Assembly (NCBI GenBank): GCA_016703425.1
Contig: JADJCA010000007.1
Span: 186,001-250,000 of the forward strand
Direction of reading: 5' to 3'
DNA from: Myxococcales bacterium
GTDB lineage: Bacteria > Myxococcota_A > Polyangia > Polyangiales > Polyangiaceae
Length of the DNA: 64,000 bases
Shown here: piece by piece, positions 48,199 to 57,094 of the stretch
How the letters are laid out: each line of letters opens with the position of its first letter
How positions within the stretch are numbered: position 1 is the stretch's first letter
Notes under the pieces: model-generated
What the model was told of the DNA's origin: nothing
What the model saw: only the letters and a program-made list of their open reading frames with translations
The model's database searches: none
Program-made: the position numbers and the translations under genes

Positions 48199-50049
48199 CT
48201 ACTTCGTGCCGCCCTTGGGGGGACACGGACCAAAGTCCGGGTTGCAGTCCTCGGGTTTCGCGGCGGGCGCGCTCGGCGCAGCCGGTGCACCCTTCGGATC
48301 GCAGGGTCCGAAGTCGGGGTTGCAGTCCGCGGCCTTGGGTGGCGCGCTGCCCGCCGGCGCGGGGGTGCACGGCCCGAAGTCCGGATTGCACGGCTCCGCC
48401 GAGCCGCCGGTTGCGGGCGCCGGCGTGCAGGGCCCGAAGTCCGGGTTGCAGGGGGCCGCCGGTGTAGCGCTCGTCGTCGGCGCCGTGGGCAGGGCGGGCT
48501 TTTCCGGCACGCGTCCGTCGGGCCACTTGGCGCGATCCGCAGGCGTGCACGGCTTCGGGTCGGTCGGATCGTTTTGCACGCACTCGAGGAGCCACGCTTC
48601 GCGCGGAGGGCGATCCTCTTTCGCGGCCTTCGCTCTCGCCACCTCGATGTCACCGGCGACGCCGACGTTCGAGAACCACGGCACCGCCGAAACAAGGACC
48701 AACGCGAACGTGAGGATGCCCGCGAAGGGCAAGACCACTTTGTAGAGGCTCGCCACAGGTCTGTTGAACCGGAAGCTCGCAATAAAGAGGTTCAGCCCCA
48801 AGGGCGGCATGCAGTAGGCGATCTCCAGGTTCAAGATGAAGATCATCCCGAGCTGGAACGGCGACATGAACTCCTCGGGCCTTCGAATGCCAAGGTCGGC
48901 CACGAAGGGCAGGAGCAGCGGCACGGCGACGAGGATCGCGCTGAAGCCTTCCATCAACATGCCGAGCACGAGGAGGAAGACGTTCATCATGATGAGGAAC
49001 TGCCACTTCTTCTCGATGCCGATCTTCAGGAGGAAGTTCAGGACATCGGTGGGAATGCGCTGGTCGACGACGAACGCCATGATCGCGTTCGCCATGGCGA
49101 GGATCATGATGATGGCGCCGGCCATGGCCATGCTCGCCTTGGTGATGCGCCCGAGGTCCTTCTTGAAGGACAAGTCCTTGATGACGAAGAACTCGACGAG
49201 CACCGTGAAGGCGGCCACGAGGGCCGCGCTCTCGTCGATGGAGGCGAGGCCGCTGCCGAGGCCAACCATCAAGATGAGCGGGATCAAGAGTTCCCACTTG
49301 AGCGCCCAGGTGGCGCTGGCCATCTCGGCGAGGCGAGGAGGCTCGCGCACGACCTTCTCTTTGACCCCGATGTATGCGGCGTAGAGGCTCAAGAGCACAA
49401 TGACGAGGAGCCCCGGCACCACGACGGCCTTGAAGGCCATCGCGAAGTCGACGTGCGCGACGAGCGCGAAGACCAAGAGCGGCAGCGAATAGGGCAAGAG
49501 CAGGCCCACCGAGCCGCCTGTCGTCACGAGACCAAGAGCAAAAGCTTCGGAGTATTTCTGCTTGCGAAGCGCCGGGTAGAGGAGGCCCCCGATGGCGATG
49601 ATGGTCACGCCGCTGCCGCCCGTGAGGAGCGTGAAGACGGCGCTCGCGACGACGGCAACGATGGCGAGGCCGCCGGGCAACCACCCGAGGTACGAGCGCG
49701 CGGCGCGCACGAGCCGGTCGGCGGTCTTCGCCTCGGCGAGCACATAGCCCACGAAGGTGAAGAGCGGGATGGTGACGAGGATCGGTGAATCGGAGAAGTG
49801 CGCGTCGAGGATCGGGGGCGAGATGAAGCGGAGGTGCCGGTACTCAGCCTCCTTGTGGAGGAGCCAGGCGAGCTCGGCGCTGCCGCCCATGATGGCGAAG
49901 AGCGGCGTGCCCAGGAGCGCGAGCAGCGCGACGCCCGCGGCGACGAGCCCGCCCCAGAAGGCGATGCCGGAGACGGCCGCTCCGCCGATACCGAGACCGA
50001 CCTTCGCGGCGCGGCTCATGTTGCCCTCGTTCGGCGTGGGCGCGCTCAC
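48199..50049 (-). CDS. TRAP transporter large permease (DctM-like) with repeated CNPDFGPC tail
   Basis: A 616-residue permease. About twelve or more transmembrane helices fill residues 15-455 (GVALLALLGTPLFAIMGGSA, FTLLTGGSGVTIIAIGGLLY, EIAYCMPPLGLNLFIASFRF), the usual DctM body, which moves solutes with Na+. The last 150 residues are extra: after a Cys pair (ECVQNDPTDPKPC) come four exact copies of CNPDFGPC at about 534-541, 554-561, 576-583 and 602-609, separated by Pro/Ala spacers. Their codons differ, so they are not a fresh DNA duplication. The GTG at 50049 overlaps the DctQ stop (GTGA). A location outside the inner membrane and disulfide or metal binding for the tail are inference. Confidence 0.88.
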   Translation of the reverse strand: MSAPTPNEGNMSRAAKVGLGIGGAAVSGIAFWGGLVAAGVALLALLGTPLFAIMGGSAELAWLLHKEAEYRHLRFISPPILDAHFSDSPILVTIPLFTFVGYVLAEAKTADRLVRAARSYLGWLPGGLAIVAVVASAVFTLLTGGSGVTIIAIGGLLYPALRKQKYSEAFALGLVTTGGSVGLLLPYSLPLLVFALVAHVDFAMAFKAVVVPGLLVIVLLSLYAAYIGVKEKVVREPPRLAEMASATWALKWELLIPLILMVGLGSGLASIDESAALVAAFTVLVEFFVIKDLSFKKDLGRITKASMAMAGAIIMILAMANAIMAFVVDQRIPTDVLNFLLKIGIEKKWQFLIMMNVFLLVLGMLMEGFSAILVAVPLLLPFVADLGIRRPEEFMSPFQLGMIFILNLEIAYCMPPLGLNLFIASFRFNRPVASLYKVVLPFAGILTFALVLVSAVPWFSNVGVAGDIEVARAKAAKEDRPPREAWLLECVQNDPTDPKPCTPADRAKWPDGRVPEKPALPTAPTTSATPAAPCNPDFGPCTPAPATGGSAEPCNPDFGPCTPAPAGSAPPKAADCNPDFGPCDPKGAPAAPSAPAAKPEDCNPDFGPCPPKGGTK

Positions 50050-51218
50050 GAGGCACCTCCCGTCGCGTCGGCGTCGGCGGGTCCGTGAACGAGATGAGGA
50101 TTCTCCTCCTCGTCGCCGTGCGCCGAGTCGGGGTCGAAGCTCACCTGCCGCGAGAGCACGAGCAGCACACGGAGGACGAACTTGATGCCGATGACGAGGA
50201 GGCCGAAGGGAAGAATGAAGTTGAGGTCGCGCACCAAGAGCCCCTGTGCGGCCGCGCCGCCGGGCGCGGACACGGCCGGCATGCGCGGGTTGGCCACGGC
50301 CTCGGGCCCGACCATCAAGGCGTCGACGCCCTCTTTGGGAAAGTGCTTGGTCCAGCCGTCGTAGGAGTCCTTGAGCCACGCGTTCCAGGCGCCGCCGGAC
50401 ATGTCGTAGCTCTTGCCGGCGAGCACCCGCGGGAACGTGCTCACGTCGAGCGAAATCTGGCGGCCTAGGAGGAAGAGATCGCTCGCCATGCCTTTTTGCG
50501 CCGTGGCGAGGCGCTCGCCGACGGGCGTGTCGCAGAGCTTGCCGCCGCCGCACGAGCGAAAGGCCTCGGCGTTGAACTTCGTGACGGCGATGCCATCGAC
50601 GAAGGCCCAAGAGGCGGCGAAACACACGGCGGCGGCCGCGAGCCACCCGACGATGGCGATGGGCATCACCGCCTTCTTCGGCAGGTAGCGCGTGGCCACG
50701 TCGATGTTGATGTGCTTGCCCTTGGACGTCGCGATCGACGCACCCAAGAGCGCGAGCCACAGCGTGAGCCGCGTCACGAGGCCGCGAAGACCACCGATGA
50801 GCATGATGGCCGACGCGTTCTGGATCCACGCGCGCATGTTGGTCGCGTACTCCTGGCCGCCGTTGGGCCAAAGGCGCCCCAAGAAGAGCCCCACCACGGC
50901 GGCGCCGGTCACGGCGAAGGCGTGCATGCGCACGCGCGCCTCGGGCGCATCGCTCCGGGGCCGCATCGCGAAGTGCACGACGAGCCCGAGACCAATGGAC
51001 GAGAGGATGGACCGAAAGATGAGCCCCGCGACGTTGCCGCCGGGCGTGTAGAACGACGAGAGGCCGCTCAGCGAGACTGAGAAGCAGAGGACGACGATCT
51101 CGGTCAGGATGACGACGACCGCGAGCCCCTGCTCCAGCCGCGTCCACGACCGATCGAGACGCAAGAGCGGCGCTCCCCACGGGCTCGGGGCGGCTTCGGC
51201 TTCCGTTGTTTTCGCCAT
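50046..51218 (-). CDS. TRAP transporter small permease (DctQ-like), enlarged
   Basis: A 390-residue protein, about twice the length of usual DctQ (160-200). It begins with helix-rich segments (RLEQGLAVVVILTEIVVLCF, SILSSIGLGLVVHFAMRPRS) and contains the DctQ core around TLWLALLGASIATSKGKHIN. About 125 residues (roughly 205-330) without membrane helices follow, with a Cys pair (RSCGGGKLC), before a last helix (NFILPFGLLVIGIKFVLRVL). Large DctQ subunits are known from TPAT systems, which add the TPR protein TatT. The stop overlaps the DctM start. The 146-base gap to dctP holds a terminator. Confidence 0.82.
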   Translation of the reverse strand: MAKTTEAEAAPSPWGAPLLRLDRSWTRLEQGLAVVVILTEIVVLCFSVSLSGLSSFYTPGGNVAGLIFRSILSSIGLGLVVHFAMRPRSDAPEARVRMHAFAVTGAAVVGLFLGRLWPNGGQEYATNMRAWIQNASAIMLIGGLRGLVTRLTLWLALLGASIATSKGKHINIDVATRYLPKKAVMPIAIVGWLAAAAVCFAASWAFVDGIAVTKFNAEAFRSCGGGKLCDTPVGERLATAQKGMASDLFLLGRQISLDVSTFPRVLAGKSYDMSGGAWNAWLKDSYDGWTKHFPKEGVDALMVGPEAVANPRMPAVSAPGGAAAQGLLVRDLNFILPFGLLVIGIKFVLRVLLVLSRQVSFDPDSAHGDEEENPHLVHGPADADATGGAS

Positions 51219-51304
51219 GGGCGGGGAGCGTACAGCGGCGGCGGCTCACGGAGCGAGCATTTCGCCGACGTTGCGAAGCCGACGACCCCCGCCTGCGAGG
51301 TCAC

Positions 51305-51343
51305 AAAAAGCGAAACGCGGTCACCGGAGCGGGACCGCGTTTC
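51305..51343 (-). terminator. Rho-independent terminator between dctP-like and dctQ-like genes
   Basis: On the minus strand GAAACGCGGTC (51343-51333) pairs with its complement at 51322-51312, followed by GCTTTTT. An 11-base stem plus T run is a good intrinsic terminator or attenuator, and could keep the binding protein more abundant than the permease. Confidence 0.75.
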
Positions 51344-51364
51344 CGAGTGCGCTCGAGCTGCGGC

Positions 51365-52402
51365 TCAGCGCTTGTTCTCGGGGAGGAGCTTGTTCCAAAG
51401 ACCGGGGTCGAAGAGCCCCTTCACCGCGGCGCGGGTCTTCTTGAAGACCTCGTCCCACTCGGCAGCCTCCGCCGGCGTCAGCTCAACGACGTTCTTGCTC
51501 TTCTTCATGTTGGCGAGCGCGGCAGCGTCGAACTGACGGATGTTCTTGGTTAGCTCATTGCCGTAGTGCTTGCCCGTTTTGAAGAGCAGTTCGCGGTTCG
51601 CCTCGCCAAGCGCCTCGAGCTTCTCCTTCTTGATGACGAGCGCGCCGGCGGCGAAGGCCGGCGTGATGAGCGTCACGTGGTTGACCTTCGAGGCCCATTG
51701 GAGCTGCTCGGCCACGAAGGGCGCCGTCGTCAGGACCTCGATGTCCTTACCGAGGTGCGTCGACACTTCGGTCAGCACCATGGGCTTGCCGATGGCGCCG
51801 GGAATCTGCGCGAGGAGCTTGGGCGCGATGACGTCACCGGGAAGGTGGAAGACGCCCTTGCCAGCGAAGTCCTTCGGGGTCCGCGCGGGACCGCTGACGG
51901 TCATGATCTTCGCCGCGCCGATGTCGCCAGCGCCGAGGATGACGAAGCCCTTGTCGTTGAAGCGCTTCTCGATGTCAGCCTTGCCGGCCTCGCGGTACTT
52001 GTCGAGCTCGGGCCAGTTGGCGTACGCGCCCGGCATCTGGAAGAGGAGGAAGTTGACGTCGATGGCCGAGAGGCCCGTCGCCGTCATGGCGGCGCCGTGC
52101 TTCACGCCGTTCTTCAGCTCATCAAGGATGCTCTGCTCGTTCGACGAGTTGAAGTACCACTTGAGGTAGACCTTGCAGTCGCTCTCCTCGAGCACTTCGT
52201 CGGACCACTTGGTGAACTGCTTGGACCACTCGGAGCCTTGCGGCGCCAGGGTGACCATCTTGAGCTCGTGCTCGGGGGTGATGAGAAACTTCCCCGTCTT
52301 CGGCTCCACGCACTCGCTCTTCGGCTTCTTTGCTTCCGCCGTGAAAGACACGCCCAGCACGAGACCGAACGCCGCGACCGCCGACACCAACTTTCCGAAC
52401 AT
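51365..52402 (-). CDS. TRAP transporter solute-binding protein (DctP/TatP-like)
   Basis: A 345-residue periplasmic binding protein with a signal peptide (MFGKLVSAVAAFGLVLGVSF, cleavage near TAEAKK). The DctP fold is evident from KMVTLAPQGSEWSKQFTKWS, WYFNSSNEQSILDELKNG, AAMTATGLSAIDVNFLLFQM and KDFAGKGVFHLPGDVIAPKL. In this family an Arg in the middle strand normally binds a carboxylate group of the ligand. I cannot assign the ligand; the stretch where that Arg usually sits is GDIGAAKIMTVSGPARTPKD. It lies between the TatT-like gene (172 bases upstream) and the permease genes. Confidence 0.88.
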   Translation of the reverse strand: MFGKLVSAVAAFGLVLGVSFTAEAKKPKSECVEPKTGKFLITPEHELKMVTLAPQGSEWSKQFTKWSDEVLEESDCKVYLKWYFNSSNEQSILDELKNGVKHGAAMTATGLSAIDVNFLLFQMPGAYANWPELDKYREAGKADIEKRFNDKGFVILGAGDIGAAKIMTVSGPARTPKDFAGKGVFHLPGDVIAPKLLAQIPGAIGKPMVLTEVSTHLGKDIEVLTTAPFVAEQLQWASKVNHVTLITPAFAAGALVIKKEKLEALGEANRELLFKTGKHYGNELTKNIRQFDAAALANMKKSKNVVELTPAEAAEWDEVFKKTRAAVKGLFDPGLWNKLLPENKR

Positions 52403-52574
52403 CCTAGACCTCCAAGACGAACAAAGACGAAGACCACATGAGACGGCTACTGGTTGACAAGACTGGGGAAAAACCGGGAACTCAACTGCGCCGTCGCACG
52501 CACCCGCTGGGTTCGACGAGGCTAGCCCTGCGGCGATTCACGCGCCACCGCACTGGGGCAAAAAGTGCCGCGTT

Positions 52575-53534
52575 TTACTTCTTTTTCCCCGAAATCGGCC
52601 CCTTCGGCGTGGGGTCCATGCTGCAGAACTCGAACATTCGCTTTTCCGTGAGCCAGCGCTTGGCGCGCTTGCGGGCCACGGCGTTCAGGAGGCGCAGCTC
52701 GGGCTTCTCGTCGGGCGCCGCAAGCACATGGGCCAGCGTCTGCTCGTAGAGCGCCGCGTCTTGCTTCGCGCAGGCGTAGCGCGTGGCGTACGCCATGTGC
52801 ACCGTGAGCGACTTCTTACCCGTGGCTTGAAGCGCCTCCTCGAAGAGCTTCTTGGCCTGCGCGACCTCGGCGCCGGCGCTGCGCGCGTGGTAGGCGGCGA
52901 GCGCCGTCAGGCCGGAGAATCCGTTGTAGCCGCGGTCGAGCTCGACGGCGTGCTCGAGGAGCGCGACGCCCACCCATAGGTCGGCCACGATGGCCGGCTG
53001 GTCCTTGTTGAGGGACGTCCGTGCGAGCCACGCGTAGCCGAGCCAGAAGAGGTTCGGGGCGTCCTTCTCGGCGCTCGTGAAGTTCTCTTTGAGCCACGGG
53101 CGGAGCGTGGCTTCGCCCTTCTTGGCCGTATCAAAGCCGTCGGCGCGCTTGCCGATGAGCTCGAGGCCGTAGCCGATGGCTCGCTCGTAGGCGAGGTTCG
53201 CCGTGTGCTTGTAGTGCGCCTCGAGGTCGGCCTCGCCGTTGTCGTGCGCCTCTTCCATGTGGTCTTCGCAGAATCCGTAGCCGTAGCTGGTCCAGCCCTT
53301 GGTGAGCAGAAACAGCGCGTCGGTGTTGTCGGGCGCGAGGCTGTGCATCCCCTCGAATTGGACGAGCCCGGCGCGCGCCGCCGACTCGACGAGATCGAGA
53401 TCGCCGATCGTGTCGAGGACGCCGGCAGCGTTGCGCGTCGAGGAGATCTGACCGTTGACGAGCATCGACTTGATGCAGCCGACGTTGGACAGCGCGAAGG
53501 CCATGGAAAGCGTGATTGCGGCGCGGGAGAACAT
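52575..53534 (-). CDS. TatT-like TPR lipoprotein of a TRAP transporter
   Basis: A 319-residue lipoprotein; the signal ends ALSNVGC (Cys20). The body is helical repeat (FEGMHSLAPDNTDALFLLTK, NLAYERAIGYGLELIGKRAD, LADLWVGVALLEHAVELDRG-like, LFEEALQATGKKSLTVHMAY). It matches the TatT family, which in Treponema forms trimeric TPR rings that dock the DctP-type protein in TPAT transporters. Its place directly upstream of the binding protein and permeases supports that role. It ends in a Lys-rich tail (GPISGKKK). Confidence 0.85.
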   Translation of the reverse strand: MFSRAAITLSMAFALSNVGCIKSMLVNGQISSTRNAAGVLDTIGDLDLVESAARAGLVQFEGMHSLAPDNTDALFLLTKGWTSYGYGFCEDHMEEAHDNGEADLEAHYKHTANLAYERAIGYGLELIGKRADGFDTAKKGEATLRPWLKENFTSAEKDAPNLFWLGYAWLARTSLNKDQPAIVADLWVGVALLEHAVELDRGYNGFSGLTALAAYHARSAGAEVAQAKKLFEEALQATGKKSLTVHMAYATRYACAKQDAALYEQTLAHVLAAPDEKPELRLLNAVARKRAKRWLTEKRMFEFCSMDPTPKGPISGKKK

Positions 53535-53620
53535 GCGCCGGTTCTACGAGGCTCGCTCTTTGCTTGTCAATCGCCGCTGCCGAAGGCCGAGCGGATTTTG
53601 GAGCGCCTGTCGCGCCCAGC

Positions 53621-54979
53621 TCAGCGGTGCTTGGGGCGGTCCCCCGCGGCGAGGAGCAAGCACGCGGCGCGCGTTCGAACGGAAGGGTCTTGATCCGCGA
53701 GGAGCGTCGCGCCGCGGGGCCCGCGATCGAGCGCCACGAGCGACAGGAGCGCCGAGAGCCGCGCCTCCGGGTCGGGCGCCACAAGATCGCGCTCGAGCCA
53801 GGCCTGAATCGACCGGTGGCCCGCCCCCGCGAGCGCAAACAGGGCCCGCCGCGACAGCGGGCCTTGCGGGCGGCCGCCGACGACCTCGAGCTCGCGCGTC
53901 GCGGCGGCGCGATCGGGCTCCGACTCGAGGAGGCGCGAGAGCGCGGCGACGCGCAGTTCGAGGTCATCCTCCTTGGCGAGCGCGCGGATGGCCTCGAGCA
54001 GCGGTGTCAGCAGCGGAGCCTCGGCGCCGCGTCGCGGCAGGGGCGCGATGGCAACGGCGTGGAGGCGGCCGCGGCGGACGTCGTTCGACAGCGTCCGCGA
54101 GAGAAACGCCACCGCCAGCGCGCGGAGCGCGGGGGACGGCGCGCTGCGGCTACCGTCTCCGCCGTCGGAACGCGCCCGCAGGACGCCGGCCGCCGCTTCG
54201 ATGGCCCCCGCGCCTCGCTCGCTGGTTAGCAGCGACACGAGCGCAGCTTCGCCGCCGTGCGGGAAGAGCCCCGGGCTCGCCCAAGCGAGGCCGAGATCGC
54301 CGCGAAGGCCCGTGTCGCCGCCGGTCCAGAGATCGCGCAGCTTCGTCGCCACCTTGGGACCACCGATGGCCATGAGGGCGCGCAAGGCGTCGGTGCGCGC
54401 CAGCATGTCGGGGTCGAGGCGGGCCGCTTCTGCGAGCGCCTCCACATCGCCCGCGTCTCGAGCCACCAGCGAGGCGCGGAGCGCAGCGCGGCGCTCGTTC
54501 GCGTCGCGGGCGACCATGGCGTGGCGCCGCGCGTCCGCGTCCTCGTCGCGAACGAGACCGAAGGCCGCGATGCCGCGGCGACGCTCGTCGGAGTGCCGCG
54601 CATAGCGGCGCGCCTCGCTGGCTCCCATGTCGCCGTAGCGGGCGCGAGTCCAGGCGGCGAGCGCGCCGAGCTCACCTTGCGCATCCTCGAGGTTCGAGAG
54701 AACACCCGAGAGCGCGTTGGCACACCCGACGATCTCGCGAAAGCGCGCTGCGAGCGCCGCACCGGACGCCGCGCGAAGCTCGCGTTCCAAGACGACCTCC
54801 GCGACATCAGCCGCGTCCCCTCGGGTGAGCGAACCGTCGTCAATGCGCGCACGCAACGCCGTCGCCAACGCCGCCTGGTCGCCACGCCTCGCCGTCTGCG
54901 TTACGCCAGAGCCGCAGGCCATCAGCGAAGACACGAGAGCGGCCGCAAGAGCGACGCGAAGGGGCGGCATGGGCGCCAT
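53621..54979 (-). CDS. HEAT-repeat lipoprotein
   Basis: A 452-residue predicted lipoprotein (lipobox SLMAC, Cys22). The mature protein is a chain of helical pairs rich in Ala, Arg and Leu, of HEAT or Armadillo type (RTDALRALMAIGGPKVATKL, SPALRALAVAFLSRTLSNDV, DDLELRVAALSRLLESEPDR, SRRALFALAGAGHRSIQAWL, DPEARLSALLSLVALDRGPR). Such proteins usually act as periplasmic scaffolds. It is upstream of the TatT-like gene on the same strand, but the two are 87 bases apart and a functional link is not shown. Confidence 0.78.
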   Translation of the reverse strand: MAPMPPLRVALAAALVSSLMACGSGVTQTARRGDQAALATALRARIDDGSLTRGDAADVAEVVLERELRAASGAALAARFREIVGCANALSGVLSNLEDAQGELGALAAWTRARYGDMGASEARRYARHSDERRRGIAAFGLVRDEDADARRHAMVARDANERRAALRASLVARDAGDVEALAEAARLDPDMLARTDALRALMAIGGPKVATKLRDLWTGGDTGLRGDLGLAWASPGLFPHGGEAALVSLLTSERGAGAIEAAAGVLRARSDGGDGSRSAPSPALRALAVAFLSRTLSNDVRRGRLHAVAIAPLPRRGAEAPLLTPLLEAIRALAKEDDLELRVAALSRLLESEPDRAAATRELEVVGGRPQGPLSRRALFALAGAGHRSIQAWLERDLVAPDPEARLSALLSLVALDRGPRGATLLADQDPSVRTRAACLLLAAGDRPKHR

Positions 54980-55057
54980 GGTAGCCGATGCGCGCGGCGA
55001 CGCGCTCCCGTGAACGTAGCCGTGCCCCGTGCCCGTGGACGGAGCGACGCCGGCGCG

Positions 55058-56674
55058 TCACTCGGCGTTGGCCACCGGGGTCGGCCGCGCCACGACGACG
55101 CGGTTGCGACCCATCCCCTTCGCTCGGTAAAGGGCGCTGTCGGCGTCGGCGAGCAACTGCTCGTGCGCCCGCGCGTCACCATCGACGGACAGGATCGTGA
55201 CGCCGGCGCTCAACGTGCACTGGAAGCTGCGCGCACCCGCGTGGTGGACCACGGCAGCGAAGGACTCGCGAATTTCATCCAGGACGCGTGCCGCGTCCTC
55301 CGGCCGCGCCCCCGGCAGGACGATGGCGAACTCCTCGCCGCCGTAACGACCGATGCCGTCGCTCCTTCGGAGCCTTTGGCGAAGCACGCGAGACAGCGTC
55401 CGAAGGACGCGATCGCCAACAGGATGCCCATAGGTGTCGTTGACGTGCTTGAACTTGTCGAGATCGATGAGGGCCACCGCCAGCGACACACGCTCGCGGT
55501 TACATCGCGACACCTCGCCGGCGAGGCGTTCCTTGAACGAGATGTGATTGAGCAGCCCCGTAAGGCTGTCGTGGTGCATGAGCGCACGCATGGCGCGCGC
55601 CCGCGCCACGCGGTTTCGCACCTGTGACACGAGTTGGTTCGCGGCCACGGGCTTGACCATGAAGTCGTCGGCGCCGCAGCCCAGCGCGACCATGTGCTTG
55701 TCGACGTTCTTCTCAGCCGACAAGAACATGATCGGCAACCCGACCCACGCCTCCTCGTACCGAAGCACCATGGCGAGCTCGAGGCCGCTGCAACCGGGCA
55801 TGTAGAGGTCAACCAAGACCACGTCGGGAGCGAAGTCCTCGAGCTCCTGCATCGCCTTCTCGGGCTCCGTCACCACACGGACGAGCATCCCCTCGGCTTC
55901 GAGCATGGCCCCGTGGAGCGTCGCCGCCGGCTTGTCGTCGTCCACGATGACGACGCGCGGTGGCGCGTCGCCGGCGCGGTGAACCATGCGATCGACGCGC
56001 TCGATAACCTGGGGCGCGTCGAGCGGCAGCGTCAGAAAGTGCGTGACGTTCATGCGAACGGCGCGAAGGCGGGCTTCGAAGGTGCGCGAGGAGGAGATGC
56101 CGACGACCGGCAGCGCCTGCTCGCGCACACGACGAACCACTTCGCCAGCGTCCTCCAAGTCCAGGTCCACAAGCACCACACCGGGTGTCTCGTGGCTGAG
56201 GGCCTCGAGCGCCTCGCTGGCCGACCCGAACGCCAGCCAGTCGCTGGCGAGCGCGATGAGCTCACCCGCGAAGTCTCGCTCCGGGCTCGCGACGAGCCAG
56301 GGCGTGCCGGCGACCACGGCCGCCAGCTCGCGCGAAGGCGAAAGTGGAACGGCCGACATGGCGGCAGCGGCGCGCTGAAGGGCGCCGCGCGCTTCGCCAA
56401 CGGCAGCACCGACGTGGCCCGCCTGCCGCGCCGCCTTGATGACGCCCTCGAGGACGCCGGCGGCCGCCGCGAGCTCCGCGTAGCCGAAGGTTCCGCCGGT
56501 GCCGCGAATCGAGTGGGCGACTCGCTCCGCAACGGCGAGCGGCTCCTCTTGGCCGCCTCCGCCGCCGGCCAAGGCGTCGTCGAGCTGCCGCAGGCGGTCA
56601 GGCATCTGGTTGGCGAACGCCTTGCGGAGAATCTGCATCCTCTCCTGCAAGGCCAACTGGGCCGCCGAGCTCAT
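55058..56674 (-). CDS. HPt-receiver-receiver-GGDEF diguanylate cyclase
   Basis: A 538-residue response regulator that should make cyclic di-GMP. Order: an HPt domain at 1-110 with the phospho-accepting His54 (AHSIRGTGGTFG); a degenerate receiver at 120-235 (Asp170 in VVLVDLDLED); a good receiver at 238-360 (Asp289 in VVLVDLYMPG); and a GGDEF domain at 365-535 with active-site GGEEF (445-449) and an RxxD inhibitory site (RRSD, 436-439). The start ATG overlaps the stop of the receiver gene (ATGA), so the two are coupled. With the upstream kinase this gives a multi-step relay: kinase His to receiver Asp to HPt His to receiver Asp, controlling the cyclase. Confidence 0.9.
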   Translation of the reverse strand: MSSAAQLALQERMQILRKAFANQMPDRLRQLDDALAGGGGGQEEPLAVAERVAHSIRGTGGTFGYAELAAAAGVLEGVIKAARQAGHVGAAVGEARGALQRAAAAMSAVPLSPSRELAAVVAGTPWLVASPERDFAGELIALASDWLAFGSASEALEALSHETPGVVLVDLDLEDAGEVVRRVREQALPVVGISSSRTFEARLRAVRMNVTHFLTLPLDAPQVIERVDRMVHRAGDAPPRVVIVDDDKPAATLHGAMLEAEGMLVRVVTEPEKAMQELEDFAPDVVLVDLYMPGCSGLELAMVLRYEEAWVGLPIMFLSAEKNVDKHMVALGCGADDFMVKPVAANQLVSQVRNRVARARAMRALMHHDSLTGLLNHISFKERLAGEVSRCNRERVSLAVALIDLDKFKHVNDTYGHPVGDRVLRTLSRVLRQRLRRSDGIGRYGGEEFAIVLPGARPEDAARVLDEIRESFAAVVHHAGARSFQCTLSAGVTILSVDGDARAHEQLLADADSALYRAKGMGRNRVVVARPTPVANAE

Positions 56675-57057
56675 CGCTTGCTCCATACTTCGCGGATCTG
56701 GTCGGCCAGCGTCATGGGATCGAAGGGCTTCGGGATGACCCCTGCGGCCCCGAGCGCCTGATACTCGGCGGCCTCGTGCGCCTGCACCTTGGCGGTCATG
56801 AAGATGACGGGCGTGGTCTTCGTCTCCTCGCGCTCGCGGAGATGTTTCATCGTCGTGGGCCCGTCCATGTCGGGCATCATGACGTCGAGGAGGATGAGGT
56901 CGGGCGCGAAGTCTGCCACCTTGCGGAGCGCGTCGAGACCGTTCTCGCAAGCAACAACCTCAAGCCCGCCGACGTCAACGAGCGCCAACAGGGCGACCTC
57001 GCGAATGTCTGGCTCGTCTTCGGCGTAAAGCACCCGGGTCAACGCTCGCTCGCTCAT
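56671..57057 (-). CDS. Single-domain response regulator
   Basis: A 128-residue stand-alone receiver domain. The acidic pair AEDEPD binds Mg2+, Asp58 (ILLDVMMPDMDG) is phosphorylated, and a Thr/Lys pair (IFMTAK; VIPKPFDP) completes the active site. It sits between the hybrid-free sensor kinase (37 bases upstream) and the GGDEF protein (four-base overlap), which fits a shuttle that passes phosphate between them. Confidence 0.9.
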   Translation of the reverse strand: MSERALTRVLYAEDEPDIREVALLALVDVGGLEVVACENGLDALRKVADFAPDLILLDVMMPDMDGPTTMKHLREREETKTTPVIFMTAKVQAHEAAEYQALGAAGVIPKPFDPMTLADQIREVWSKR

Positions 57058-57094
57058 GGGGTCTCCAATCCGTTCTTTCTTCGAAGGCTCGTGC

